Source of the DNA: VGWF01 sp964423465
Lineage (GTDB): Bacteria > Verrucomicrobiota > Kiritimatiellia > PWTM01
DNA length: 41,841 nucleotides
Direction of reading: 5' to 3'
Assembly: GCA_964423465.1 (NCBI GenBank)
Contig: CAYRFK010000017.1
Coordinates: forward strand, 1 to 41,841
The notes below the pieces were generated by a model, which did no database searches, was not told the origin of the DNA, and saw nothing but the letters and a program-made list of their open reading frames with translations. Both the position numbers and the translations under genes were made by a program. This document shows positions 8,241 through 15,596 of the stretch, piece after piece. The first letter of the stretch is position 1. The number at the start of each line of letters is the position of its first letter.

Positions 8241-9538
8241 CGGCGGCCCCGGCCGGCCGGCGGCGCGCGGCGGCGCGACGCGGGGCGCGCCACCGGACGC
8301 GCGGCGGCGGCCGATGCGGCCTCCTGCTCGAGCTTGAACTCGCGGTGGAGCACGCGGACCGCGTCGTCGGCCTGCGGCTTCGGGATCACGACCGAGATCT
8401 TGATCTCGGAGGTCGAGATCATGTGGATGTCGATGCCGTTCTGCGCCAGCGCCGAGAACATCCGCGCCGCGATGCCGGAGTGGCTGCGCATGCCCACGCC
8501 GACGATGCTGACCTTCGCGATGTTGTTGTCGTGGGCGACGCCGCTCGATCCGACCTCCGGCACGACCGTCTGCAGCACGGCGAGCGTCTGCTTGAGGTCG
8601 GTCTCCGGCACCGAGAACGAGAGGTCCGCGAGCTGGCCCTGCTTGCCGACGTTCAGCACGATCATGTCGACGTTGACGTTCGCCTTCGCCAGGGCGTTGA
8701 AGATGCCCGCAGCGATGCCGGGACGGTCCGGCACCTTGAGCATCGTCACCTTCGCCTGCTTCTTGTCCGCCGCCACGCCGCGCACCACGATGTTCTCCAT
8801 GGCCTTCACCTCTTCCTTCACCAGGGTCCCGGGTTTGTCCTCGAAACTCGACAGCACTTCCAGCGTCACTCCGTACGCCTTCGCAAACTCCACCGCGCGC
8901 GACTGCAGCACCGCGGCACCCATGCTGGCGAGCTCGAGCATCTCATCGTAGGAGATCTCGTCGAGCTTGCGCGCCTCGGGCACGACGCGCGGGTCGGACG
9001 TGAACACGCCGGTGACGTCCTTGCAGAACTGGCAGCGGTCCGCCTTCAGCGCCCACGCCAGGGCAACGGCGGTCATGTCCGATCCGCCGCGGCCGAGGGT
9101 CACGATGTCCTCGACGGGGTCGAGGCCCTGGAATCCGGCGACGATGACGACCTTGCCGCCGTCCAGCGCCTCGCGGATGCGCCCGGGCTTGACGTCCACG
9201 ATGCGGCCCTTGAGATGAATGCTCTCGGCGACGATGCCGGCCTGCGGGCCTGTGAACGAGATCGCGGGCACGCCGAGGCCGTGCAGCGCCATCGTGAGGA
9301 TCGCGATCGAGACCTGCTCGCCGGTGGACAGGAGGACGTCCATCTCGCGCGGGTCGGGATCCGGGTTCACCTGCTTCGCGAGGTCGATGAGGTCGTCCGT
9401 CGCGTCGCCCATCGCGCTGACGACGACGACCACGTCGTGGCCGCCCTCGCGCGTGCGCCGGATGCGGTCCGCGACGTTCATCATGCACTTCGCGTCCGCC
9501 ACCGAGCTTCCACCGTATTTCTGAACGTAGAGCGCCAT
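8237..9538 (-). CDS. lysC: Aspartate kinase (monofunctional, two ACT domains)
   Basis: The protein has 433 residues from ATG 9538 (MALYVQKYGGSSV). Aspartate kinase phosphorylates aspartate in the first step towards lysine, threonine and methionine. Visible motifs are KYGGSSVAD at the N-terminus, LSTGEQVS near residue 70 and TLGRGGSDMTAVALA near residue 150. Two C-terminal ACT domains (VPDRPGIAAGIFNAL and GVGMRSHSGIAARMF) would sense end-product amino acids. An Ala/Pro/Arg-rich tail of about 25 residues follows the second ACT domain and is unusual. An upstream in-frame start (9661) would overlap hom and was rejected. The gene follows hom after 34 nt with a GGGGGAAGG ribosome site, and overlaps cimA by 4 bp. 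Confidence 0.95.
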   Translation of the reverse strand: MALYVQKYGGSSVADAKCMMNVADRIRRTREGGHDVVVVVSAMGDATDDLIDLAKQVNPDPDPREMDVLLSTGEQVSIAILTMALHGLGVPAISFTGPQAGIVAESIHLKGRIVDVKPGRIREALDGGKVVIVAGFQGLDPVEDIVTLGRGGSDMTAVALAWALKADRCQFCKDVTGVFTSDPRVVPEARKLDEISYDEMLELASMGAAVLQSRAVEFAKAYGVTLEVLSSFEDKPGTLVKEEVKAMENIVVRGVAADKKQAKVTMLKVPDRPGIAAGIFNALAKANVNVDMIVLNVGKQGQLADLSFSVPETDLKQTLAVLQTVVPEVGSSGVAHDNNIAKVSIVGVGMRSHSGIAARMFSALAQNGIDIHMISTSEIKISVVIPKPQADDAVRVLHREFKLEQEAASAAAARPVARPASRRRAPPAGRGRR

Positions 9539-9572
9539 ATGCCTTCCCCCTCCCCGCGCCGCGTGGCCGGGG

Positions 9573-10871
9573 CTACTCCTTCCCGTTGAGATCCTCGATC
9601 CGGAAGCACACCGGCGCCGCGCCGGCGCCGTCGAGCCCCGCCAGGTCCTTAAGCGCCGCATCCATCGCTGCGGGCGCGGCCCGGTGCGTCAGGAACAGCA
9701 CCGGAACGTGCGGTCCCGATGCGCCCTCGCGCTGCACGACGGAGGCGATGCTGATGCCATGGGCGCCCAGGATGTCCGCTGCGCGGCCGAGCATGCCGGG
9801 CTGGTCGGTCAGCGTGAGCCGCAGGTACCACCGTTCCGGCTCCGCGACAGCGTTCCGCCCGCGGGCGGATTCCCCCGCGTAGGCGTCGTCGTGCGGGGCG
9901 CCGACGGCCAGCCGGCGGGCGGCGTCGGCGATGTCGCCGACGATCGCACTGGCCGTCGGATAGCGCCCGGCGCCGCGGCCGTGGTAGAACGTGTCCCCCA
10001 CGGCATCGCCCTTCACGAGCACGGCGTTGAAGACGTCGCGGACCTGGCCCATCAGATGGCTCAGCGGCACGAGGCACGGCCCGACCGTCACGTCGGCGCA
10101 GCCATCGCCCGCGTGCACGACGGCCAGCAGCTTGACGCGGTAGCCGAGTTCGCGCGCGTACTCAAGGTCCAGGTTCGACACCTGCCGGATGCCCGCAACC
10201 TTCACCGATTCGAGCGGCACGGGGCGGCCGCAGGCGAGCGTCGCGAGGATCGCCGCCTTGTGGGCCGTGTCGTGGCCGTCGACGTCCAGCGACGGGTCCG
10301 CCTCCGCGTAGCCCGCCGCCTGCGCGGCCGAGAGCACCGCGTCGAACGGCGCGTTCTCCTCCTCCATGCGCGTAAGGATGTAGTTGCAGGTGCCGTTCAG
10401 GATGCCGTAGATGCGGCCGATGCGGTTGGCGACGAGTCCCTGGCGCAGCGCGCGGATGATCGGGATGCCGCCGGCGACGCCGGCCTCGAAGTAGACGCCG
10501 GCTCCGGACGCGCGTGCCGCCGCGAAGATCTCGGGGCCGTGGTGAGCCAGCAGCGCCTTGTTGGCGGTGACGACCGGTTTGCCGAGTTTCAGCGCCCGCA
10601 GCGTCAGCTCGCGCGCGATCCGCGTGCCGCCGATCAGTTCGACCACGATCCCGACGCCGGGGTCGGCCACCACCGCCGCCGCATCGCGCGTCAGCAGCGA
10701 GCGGTCCACCGCCACGCCGCGGTCGCGGTCGAGATCAACGTCGGCGATGGCGCGCAGCACGGGGCGGACGCCCGTGCGCTCCGCCAGAAGGCCGTTCTGG
10801 CGCAGCAGCAGGTCCGCCACCCCCGCGCCGACGGTCCCGAATCCCAGGATTCCGACCCCGATGTCCTTCAT
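9573..10871 (-). CDS. hom: Homoserine dehydrogenase
   Basis: The protein has 432 residues. It reduces aspartate semialdehyde to homoserine, the branch point to threonine and methionine. The N-terminal Rossmann motif is GFGTVGAGV. The catalytic region shows GRIYGILNGTCNYI near residue 155 and DPSLDVDGHDTAHK near residue 195. A C-terminal ACT domain (LTDQPGMLGRAADIL) should give feedback control. It is the first structural gene of the operon. Its start lies 13 nt downstream of a terminator-like hairpin with T6 and an upstream Thr/Ile leader peptide, so it is probably controlled by attenuation. AAGGCG 6 nt before the ATG is a weak ribosome site. Confidence 0.96.
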   Translation of the reverse strand: MKDIGVGILGFGTVGAGVADLLLRQNGLLAERTGVRPVLRAIADVDLDRDRGVAVDRSLLTRDAAAVVADPGVGIVVELIGGTRIARELTLRALKLGKPVVTANKALLAHHGPEIFAAARASGAGVYFEAGVAGGIPIIRALRQGLVANRIGRIYGILNGTCNYILTRMEEENAPFDAVLSAAQAAGYAEADPSLDVDGHDTAHKAAILATLACGRPVPLESVKVAGIRQVSNLDLEYARELGYRVKLLAVVHAGDGCADVTVGPCLVPLSHLMGQVRDVFNAVLVKGDAVGDTFYHGRGAGRYPTASAIVGDIADAARRLAVGAPHDDAYAGESARGRNAVAEPERWYLRLTLTDQPGMLGRAADILGAHGISIASVVQREGASGPHVPVLFLTHRAAPAAMDAALKDLAGLDGAGAAPVCFRIEDLNGKE

Positions 10872-10884
10872 GATATCGCCTTAC

Positions 10885-10908
10885 AAAAAAGCCCCGCTGG
10901 AGCGGGGC
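10885..10908 (-). terminator. Rho-independent terminator/attenuator upstream of hom
   Basis: On the minus strand a perfect 7-bp GC stem (GCCCCGC/GCGGGGC, loop TCCA) is followed by six Ts. It lies between the promoter and the hom start, so it would stop transcription before the operon, not after a gene. That position marks it as an attenuator. The leader peptide stop is 23 nt upstream of the stem. Confidence 0.9.
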
Positions 10909-10947
10909 GGGAACGCGGCCGGGGACCGGCTCAAGCGCTCCCGCGCC
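10905..10947 (-). promoter_or_regulatory. Candidate antiterminator stem in the hom leader
   Basis: GCGGGAGCGC (10944-10935) can pair over ten bases with GCGTTCCCGC (10916-10907), using one G-U pair. With one bulged C the stem can extend by GG (10947-10946) to CC (10906-10905). The downstream strand takes the first bases of the terminator's 5' arm, so the two structures exclude each other. An inner GCCGG/CCGGC hairpin fits within the loop. A further pairing, GGGGAC (10964-10959) with GTCCCC (10926-10921), could act as the competing 1:2-type structure. Pairings are drawn by eye, without energy calculation. Confidence 0.6.
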
Positions 10948-10987
10948 TCGTCGTAATCGTCCCCATGATGGTTCGCTTCAGCCGCAT
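10931..10987 (-). CDS. Thr/Ile-rich leader peptide of the hom-lysC-cimA operon
   Basis: The frame encodes the 18-residue peptide MRLKRTIMGTITTRRGSA, with four threonine and two isoleucine codons clustered at codons 6-13. GGTGA, complementary to the 16S rRNA tail, ends 3 nt before the ATG. The stop codon lies just inside the antiterminator region and the T6 hairpin follows. The composition resembles the E. coli thrL peptide, which regulates thrABC by ribosome stalling. By the same logic, shortage of charged Thr or Ile tRNA would stall the ribosome, favour the antiterminator and let transcription enter hom. No homology search was possible; support is the combined layout, not sequence conservation. 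Confidence 0.8.
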   Translation of the reverse strand: MRLKRTIMGTITTRRGSA

Positions 10988-11007
10988 ATTTCACCAAAAG
11001 CCCCGGC

Positions 11008-11036
11008 ATCATACGCCCGGCCGCCGCATCGGGCAA
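11008..11036 (-). promoter_or_regulatory. Sigma70-like promoter of the hom operon
   Basis: TTGCCC (11036-11031) and TATGAT (11013-11008) are separated by 17 nt. A transcript would start near 11001, about 13 nt before the leader peptide ATG, giving a leader RNA of about 130 nt before hom. The spacing and the -10 box are good and the -35 box matches four of six consensus bases. Confidence 0.7.
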
Positions 11037-11082
11037 GCGAAACGAAGGGGGGCAAGACTCGCGGCCGGCGACCACCGATTCA

Positions 11083-11111
11083 TTGCTTCCTTTGGGTTGT
11101 AACGATAGGAT
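11083..11111 (+). promoter_or_regulatory. Possible promoter of the TolC-led export operon
   Basis: TTGCTT (11083-11088) and TAGGAT (11106-11111) are 17 nt apart on the plus strand, in an AT-richer patch about 30 nt upstream of the chosen TolC start. Both boxes are imperfect. It would be divergent from the hom promoter. Confidence 0.35.
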
Positions 11112-11139
11112 CCCGCCGCGCACATGCGCCGGGGGGGCG

Positions 11140-12810
11140 ATGGAGAACGTGCACGGTCCTGTGAAGCTGGCTTGGCGGTCGGGAGCGGGGATCTCCCGGG
11201 CGGCAGCGGTCGTGGCCGCCACGCTGTGGATGTCGGTGCTCGCGCGGCCGTGTGCCGCGCAGCAGGAGACAAGGCGGCTGACGCTGGACACCTGTATCCG
11301 CACAGCACTGGAGCGGAACCTCGCGGTACGCGCCACACAGCTCGAGACGGAGATCTCCCACTGGAACGTGCGGCGCGAGTGGGCGGAGTTCGAGCCCGCG
11401 ATCAATGCCTCGGCGCGGACGGAGGCGAACGACCGCCAGAACACGATCGAGCAAACCCTCAGCCAGGCGAGCGAGTTCTTTTCCGAGAGGAACGACATCT
11501 ACGATCTGGCCCTCCAGGGGAAGCTGATGTCCGGCGCCGAATACCGCCTCGGCTACTCGTTGAGCGACCGCGCCAACAATCTGACCAACATCACCCACAT
11601 CTCGGCGTTTGAGGACCAGTTCCAGTCCTTCGCGGGCCTGACATTGAGCCAGCCGGTGCTGCGGGGCGGCGGACTTTTCGCGCCGATGGCCGGCATCCGC
11701 CTCGCCCGCGCCCAGAAGGAAGTGGTGCTGCAGGACTTCCGGCGCCGCCTGATGGCCGTCGCGGCGCAGACCCAGACCGTCTACTGGGACCTGCGCCTGG
11801 CGCAGGAACTCGTCGAGAACCGACGCGAGTCGGTCCGGGTCGCGGAGAAGATCCTCGAGGACAACCGGGAGCGCGTGAAGGCGGGGAAGATGTCCGATCT
11901 GGAGGTGCTGATGGCGACCGCCGGGCGCGCGCGGCGCGTGATCCGGGAGCAGGAGGCGCAGCGCAGCCTGCACGATGCGGCCAACCGGCTCAAGGCGCTG
12001 CTTTCGGAGGCGGCGAATTCCACATCACCCCCGGTGGCCGCCGTCGACGAGCCCGATCTCGCAACCGGCCCGCTGGATCTCGACGAAGGCATGAAGCAGG
12101 CGATGATGTACCAGCCCGACTACCTGCGCAGCGTCGCGGAGGCGAAGCAGGAGGGCATCCGGCTGCGCTTCGCGGAGAACCAGCGCTGGCCCAAGGTCGA
12201 CCTCGTGGCGAGCTACGGCTTCAACGGCCTCGGCGACAGCGTCACCACGTCGTGGGAGGACATCCGGAACGGCGACTTCGAGACGTGGTACGTGGGCATC
12301 CAGGCCTCCGTCGGCCTCGGCGGCGACTGGAAGACGAAGAGCGAGCTGGCGGCCGCCCGCCTCCGCAAGGAACAGGCGCTGCTGAATGTTGCCAACGTCG
12401 AGGTGGAGATCTGCAACGCGATGGACTCGCGCATTCGCGACGTCCGGATGCTGCGGGAGAAGTTCGACCAGTACGCGGTGGTGGTGGACTACAGCCGGAA
12501 ACTCCTGGAGACAGAACTGGCGAAGCTGGACGCCGGCACGAGCGACAGCCGGCAAGTGCTCGAGGTCGAGGAGGAGCTGTTCAACGCGCGCGATGCGTCC
12601 AGCACGAGCCGCAACGAGTTCCTCAAGGCGAGAGTGGAGTGGGAGCTGGCGACGGGCACGATCCTGATGTCGCGCGGGTTGGATATCCTTCCGCAGGAAT
12701 CGGGGGCTGTCGCGAAGGACAAAGCCGTCGCCGTGCCGTCCCATCCGGTCGGGCCGGCGTCCCCGGCGCCGCCGCCGTCGGATCTCCACCGGCCCATGCG
12801 GGCTCGCTGA
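11140..12810 (+). CDS. TolC-family outer membrane efflux protein
   Basis: The protein has 556 residues from ATG 11140 (MENVHGP), chosen because a G-rich ribosome site precedes it and a signal peptide follows (a hydrophobic run ending ARPCAAQ). It has the two-fold repeat of outer membrane efflux proteins: LTLDTCIRTALERNLAV opens the first half, long heptad-like helices follow (RVAEKILEDNRERVKAGKMSDLEVL), and a second half starts near residue 310. TolC trimers form the outer membrane and periplasmic exit duct of type I secretion and efflux pumps. The gene opens a plus-strand set that continues with three HlyD-type adaptors and a SecA paralog, but no ABC or RND pump. Export of the giant protein downstream is the likely task, by inference. 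Confidence 0.9.
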   Translation: MENVHGPVKLAWRSGAGISRAAAVVAATLWMSVLARPCAAQQETRRLTLDTCIRTALERNLAVRATQLETEISHWNVRREWAEFEPAINASARTEANDRQNTIEQTLSQASEFFSERNDIYDLALQGKLMSGAEYRLGYSLSDRANNLTNITHISAFEDQFQSFAGLTLSQPVLRGGGLFAPMAGIRLARAQKEVVLQDFRRRLMAVAAQTQTVYWDLRLAQELVENRRESVRVAEKILEDNRERVKAGKMSDLEVLMATAGRARRVIREQEAQRSLHDAANRLKALLSEAANSTSPPVAAVDEPDLATGPLDLDEGMKQAMMYQPDYLRSVAEAKQEGIRLRFAENQRWPKVDLVASYGFNGLGDSVTTSWEDIRNGDFETWYVGIQASVGLGGDWKTKSELAAARLRKEQALLNVANVEVEICNAMDSRIRDVRMLREKFDQYAVVVDYSRKLLETELAKLDAGTSDSRQVLEVEEELFNARDASSTSRNEFLKARVEWELATGTILMSRGLDILPQESGAVAKDKAVAVPSHPVGPASPAPPPSDLHRPMRAR

Positions 12811-12836
12811 GTTTCATTTCGCGGACGTCGAACGAA

Positions 12837-12865
12837 GGCCGCACGGGATTCCTCCCGGTGCGGCC
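12837..12865 (+). other. Intercistronic hairpin between tolC-like and hlyD-like genes
   Basis: GGCCGCACGGGA (12837-12848) pairs with TCCCGGTGCGGCC (12853-12865) with a single bulge. No T run follows, so it is more likely an mRNA-stabilising or processing hairpin than an intrinsic terminator. It may set different levels for the outer membrane protein and the adaptors. Confidence 0.5.
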
Positions 12866-12879
12866 CGGGAGCAGGGAGC

Positions 12880-13713
12880 ATGAAGAAGAAGGCGGTCCTG
12901 TGGTCGGGCGCCCTCGGCGTGTGGGTCGCGTGCGCCGCAACGGCGTTCGCGGACGGAGCCGCCGTTCCGCCGTTCTCCGGCATCACCGAACCCCGCCATG
13001 CGGCCGTCCTGAGCTCCCGGGTACCCGGCATGATCGACCGGATCCTCGTCGAGGAGGGCGCCCGCGTGGAGAAGGGCCAGGTCCTCATCGAGCTCGACCG
13101 GCGGATCGAGGAACTCGAGGTGTCGCGCCGACAGCTGGTCAGCGAAAGCAAGGCCGAGGTCGACTCCGCCGCCGACCGCATGCAGACCGTCAAGCTGGAC
13201 CTTGAGGGGACGAAACGGGTGTTCGATACGACGAAGTCGGTGAGCCGCGAGGAGATGCGGAAGAAGGAACTCGAGTTCAAGCTCGCCTCCGCCGAATGGG
13301 AGCGGCTGCGCGCCCTGGAGGAGCGGGAGGCGATCGAGTTGAGCATCGCGCAGGAGCAGAAGGAGCAGCGGTTCATCCGCTCTCCGATGCGCGGAACCGT
13401 GACGAAGCTGCTGGCCGAGGAGGGCGAAACATGCGAGGCCCGGCAGCCGCTGATCCAGGTCGTCGACACGAGCGAGTTCGACTTCGTGGGGAACGTTGAC
13501 CACCGCCGTGCGGCGGGGTTGTCCGTGGGGCGGACGGCGGTGCTGACGGTGCCCTCGGGGGTCTCCACGCAGAAGGTGCGGGGCAGGATCGTCTACGTGG
13601 CGCCGGTGGTCGATGCCGCCAGCGGCCTCCGCGAGGTCCGGGCGCGGTTTGCGAACGAGGGCGATCTCCTCCGCCCCGGCGTCTCGGGCGAACTGAGCGT
13701 GGAACCGGAGTGA
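12880..13713 (+). CDS. HlyD/AcrA-type periplasmic adaptor protein
   Basis: The protein has 277 residues with an N-terminal signal peptide ending near ATAFADG. Residues of about 40-70 form the first half of a biotinyl-lipoyl-like domain (SSRVPGMIDRILVEEGARVEKGQVL), a coiled-coil hairpin spans about 75-165, and the second half follows (IRSPMRGTVTKLLAEEGE). A beta-barrel region closes the protein (GRIVYVAPVVDAASGLREV). Adaptors of this kind link an inner-membrane transporter to TolC. It is followed after only one base by the GAF-HlyD fusion. It is shorter than typical RND adaptors and lacks an obvious membrane-proximal domain. Confidence 0.9.
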   Translation: MKKKAVLWSGALGVWVACAATAFADGAAVPPFSGITEPRHAAVLSSRVPGMIDRILVEEGARVEKGQVLIELDRRIEELEVSRRQLVSESKAEVDSAADRMQTVKLDLEGTKRVFDTTKSVSREEMRKKELEFKLASAEWERLRALEEREAIELSIAQEQKEQRFIRSPMRGTVTKLLAEEGETCEARQPLIQVVDTSEFDFVGNVDHRRAAGLSVGRTAVLTVPSGVSTQKVRGRIVYVAPVVDAASGLREVRARFANEGDLLRPGVSGELSVEPE

Positions 13714-13714
13714 A

Positions 13715-15580
13715 ATGAGCTTCTTCCTGCACGAGGACCGGGACGGGCTGACGACGGCGGTCGCGGATTTGCGCGCGTTGCGCGGCAGCCCGCCGCCGCC
13801 CGCGGAGTTCTGGCCGCGCCTGCTGGCCGCCCTTTCGCGGGCGTGCGGCGCGGGGCGGTCCGTGCTGCTGCTCCGGAAGGACGGCGCGGACGGGTGGCAG
13901 AAGTTCGCGGACTGGTCGTCGGAGAACGAGCGCGGGGCCTTCGCGGCGGAGTTCGCGCAGACGGCGCCCGGCCTTGCGGACGAGGCGGTTACGTCGGGAT
14001 CCGCGCTGGCGGAACTCGGCGTGCGCGCCGCCGGCCGGGGCGACTGGGTCGCGGTCGTCCGCCTTCTTTCGGGCTCCGACGCGGACCGGTGCGTGATGGC
14101 CTGCCTGCTGCGCGATGCAACGCCCGAGACGGCGCGTGATCGCGTGGCGAGGCTCCTCCTGCTGGCCGACGCGCCCGCGGTTTGCGAGGGCCGCATCCAG
14201 CTCCAGCGGGCGTGCGAGGACGTGGCTCGCTTCTCGTCCGCCGTCGACCTCATGCTGGCGATGCGGTGCCAGCAGCGATTTCTCGCCGCCGCGATGACCT
14301 TCTGCAACGAGCTGGCCTCCCGGCACGGATGCGGCCGTGTCGCGCTCGGCTGGCTGGTCGGCAACCGCTACGTGCGGGTGCAGGCGATCAGCCATACGGA
14401 GAAGTTCGAGGGCAAGATGGAGGCCGTCCGTCTGCTGGCGGCGGCGATGGAGGAGGCGCTCGACCAGGACGAGGAAATCCTCTGGCCGAAGCCCGGGGGC
14501 GGCGCTGCGATCGCGCGCGACCACGCCGCGCACGCCAAGGCGCAGGGCGCCGCATTCCTCTGCTCGCTGCCTCTGCGCGACGAGGGCCGGGCGGTCGGCG
14601 TCGTCACCTGCGAGCGGCAGGAGGCGGCCTTCAGTGAGGCGGACGTGCGGCTGCTCCGGCTGTCGTGCGATCTGGCCGCGGCGCAGCTCGCCGGGCTGAA
14701 GAAACGCGACCGCTGGTTCGGGGCGCGCTGGGCCGCCGCCGCGCGCGCGGGGCTCGCCCGTCTGCTCGGTGCCGAGCACACGTGGGCGAAGGTGGCGTCG
14801 CTCGCCGGCTGTGCGGCGCTGGCGGTCCTCTGCTTCGGCCGCATGCCCTACCGCGTCGAGGCGCCGTTCATCCTGCGCACCGACGACGTCGTCTACCTGC
14901 CCGCGCCGTTCGACGGCTACATCGAGGAGGTGCTCGCGGAGGTCGGTGACCCGGTCGGCGGCGACAAGCCGCTGCTCCGGCTCGACACGCGCGACCTGCG
15001 GCTTGAGGAGGCCGCGGCCCTGGCCGACCTCGACCGGTACGAGCGCGAGGCCGAGAAGGCCCGGGCGGACAACCGGCTGGCGGACATGCGCATCGCCGGA
15101 GCGCAGGCCGAGCAGGCGCGGGCGCGGCTGGATCTTGTCCGCTACCGGCTCGAGCAGTCGGCCGTGCGCGCGCCCTTCGCGGGCGTCGTCGTCGAGGGCC
15201 GCCTCAAGGACCGCACCGGCTCGCCGGTGGAGAAGGGCGACATCCTCTTCCGCGTCGTCCGCGCCGGCCGCCTCTACGCGGAATGCTCGGTGGACGAGAC
15301 GGACGTGCAGGAGGTGGCCGGCGACTCGACCGGCGAGATCGCCTTCGCCGGCGAGCCCCGCCTCAAGTTCCCGGTCCGCGTGGCCCGCGTCGACCCGATG
15401 GCCCAGTCGCGGGAGGAGGGCAACATCTTCACCGTCCGCTGCGAGGCACCCGGCGACGTGCCGGGCTGGTGGCGGCCGGGCCTGAGCGGCGTGGCGAAGA
15501 TCGACGCCGGGCGGCGGACCATCCTCTGGATCTTCACGCATCGCACAGTGGACTTCCTCCGCATGAAACTCTGGTGGTAA
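13715..15580 (+). CDS. GAF-domain/HlyD-adaptor membrane fusion protein
   Basis: The protein has 621 residues. Residues 1-180 are a poorly conserved helical region that may contain a degenerate second GAF fold. Residues of about 186-325 look like a GAF domain (FCNELASRHGCGRVALGWL, then SLPLRDEGRAVGVVTCERQ). A single membrane helix lies at about 358-376. The rest is an HlyD adaptor: PAPFDGYIEEVLAEVGDPV, a helical hairpin, then VRAPFAGVVVEGRLKDRTG. The topology suggests a cytoplasmic sensor domain joined to a periplasmic adaptor. GAF domains bind small ligands or mediate dimerisation; the ligand here is unknown. GGAG lies 5 nt before the ATG. This fusion next to M50 and SecA genes is characteristic of the export set proposed here. 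Confidence 0.85.
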   Translation: MSFFLHEDRDGLTTAVADLRALRGSPPPPAEFWPRLLAALSRACGAGRSVLLLRKDGADGWQKFADWSSENERGAFAAEFAQTAPGLADEAVTSGSALAELGVRAAGRGDWVAVVRLLSGSDADRCVMACLLRDATPETARDRVARLLLLADAPAVCEGRIQLQRACEDVARFSSAVDLMLAMRCQQRFLAAAMTFCNELASRHGCGRVALGWLVGNRYVRVQAISHTEKFEGKMEAVRLLAAAMEEALDQDEEILWPKPGGGAAIARDHAAHAKAQGAAFLCSLPLRDEGRAVGVVTCERQEAAFSEADVRLLRLSCDLAAAQLAGLKKRDRWFGARWAAAARAGLARLLGAEHTWAKVASLAGCAALAVLCFGRMPYRVEAPFILRTDDVVYLPAPFDGYIEEVLAEVGDPVGGDKPLLRLDTRDLRLEEAAALADLDRYEREAEKARADNRLADMRIAGAQAEQARARLDLVRYRLEQSAVRAPFAGVVVEGRLKDRTGSPVEKGDILFRVVRAGRLYAECSVDETDVQEVAGDSTGEIAFAGEPRLKFPVRVARVDPMAQSREEGNIFTVRCEAPGDVPGWWRPGLSGVAKIDAGRRTILWIFTHRTVDFLRMKLWW

Positions 15581-15596
15581 GGGGACGGGCGGGCGC

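Noticed and set aside
6555..8951. A 798-codon plus-strand frame through the N run
   Set aside because: It is antisense to purQ, cimA and lysC, which are unmistakable on the minus strand, and it crosses an assembly gap.
9539..9661. Longer aspartate kinase starting at 9661
   Set aside because: The extra 41 residues overlap hom and are Arg-rich; family similarity starts exactly at MALYVQKYGG.
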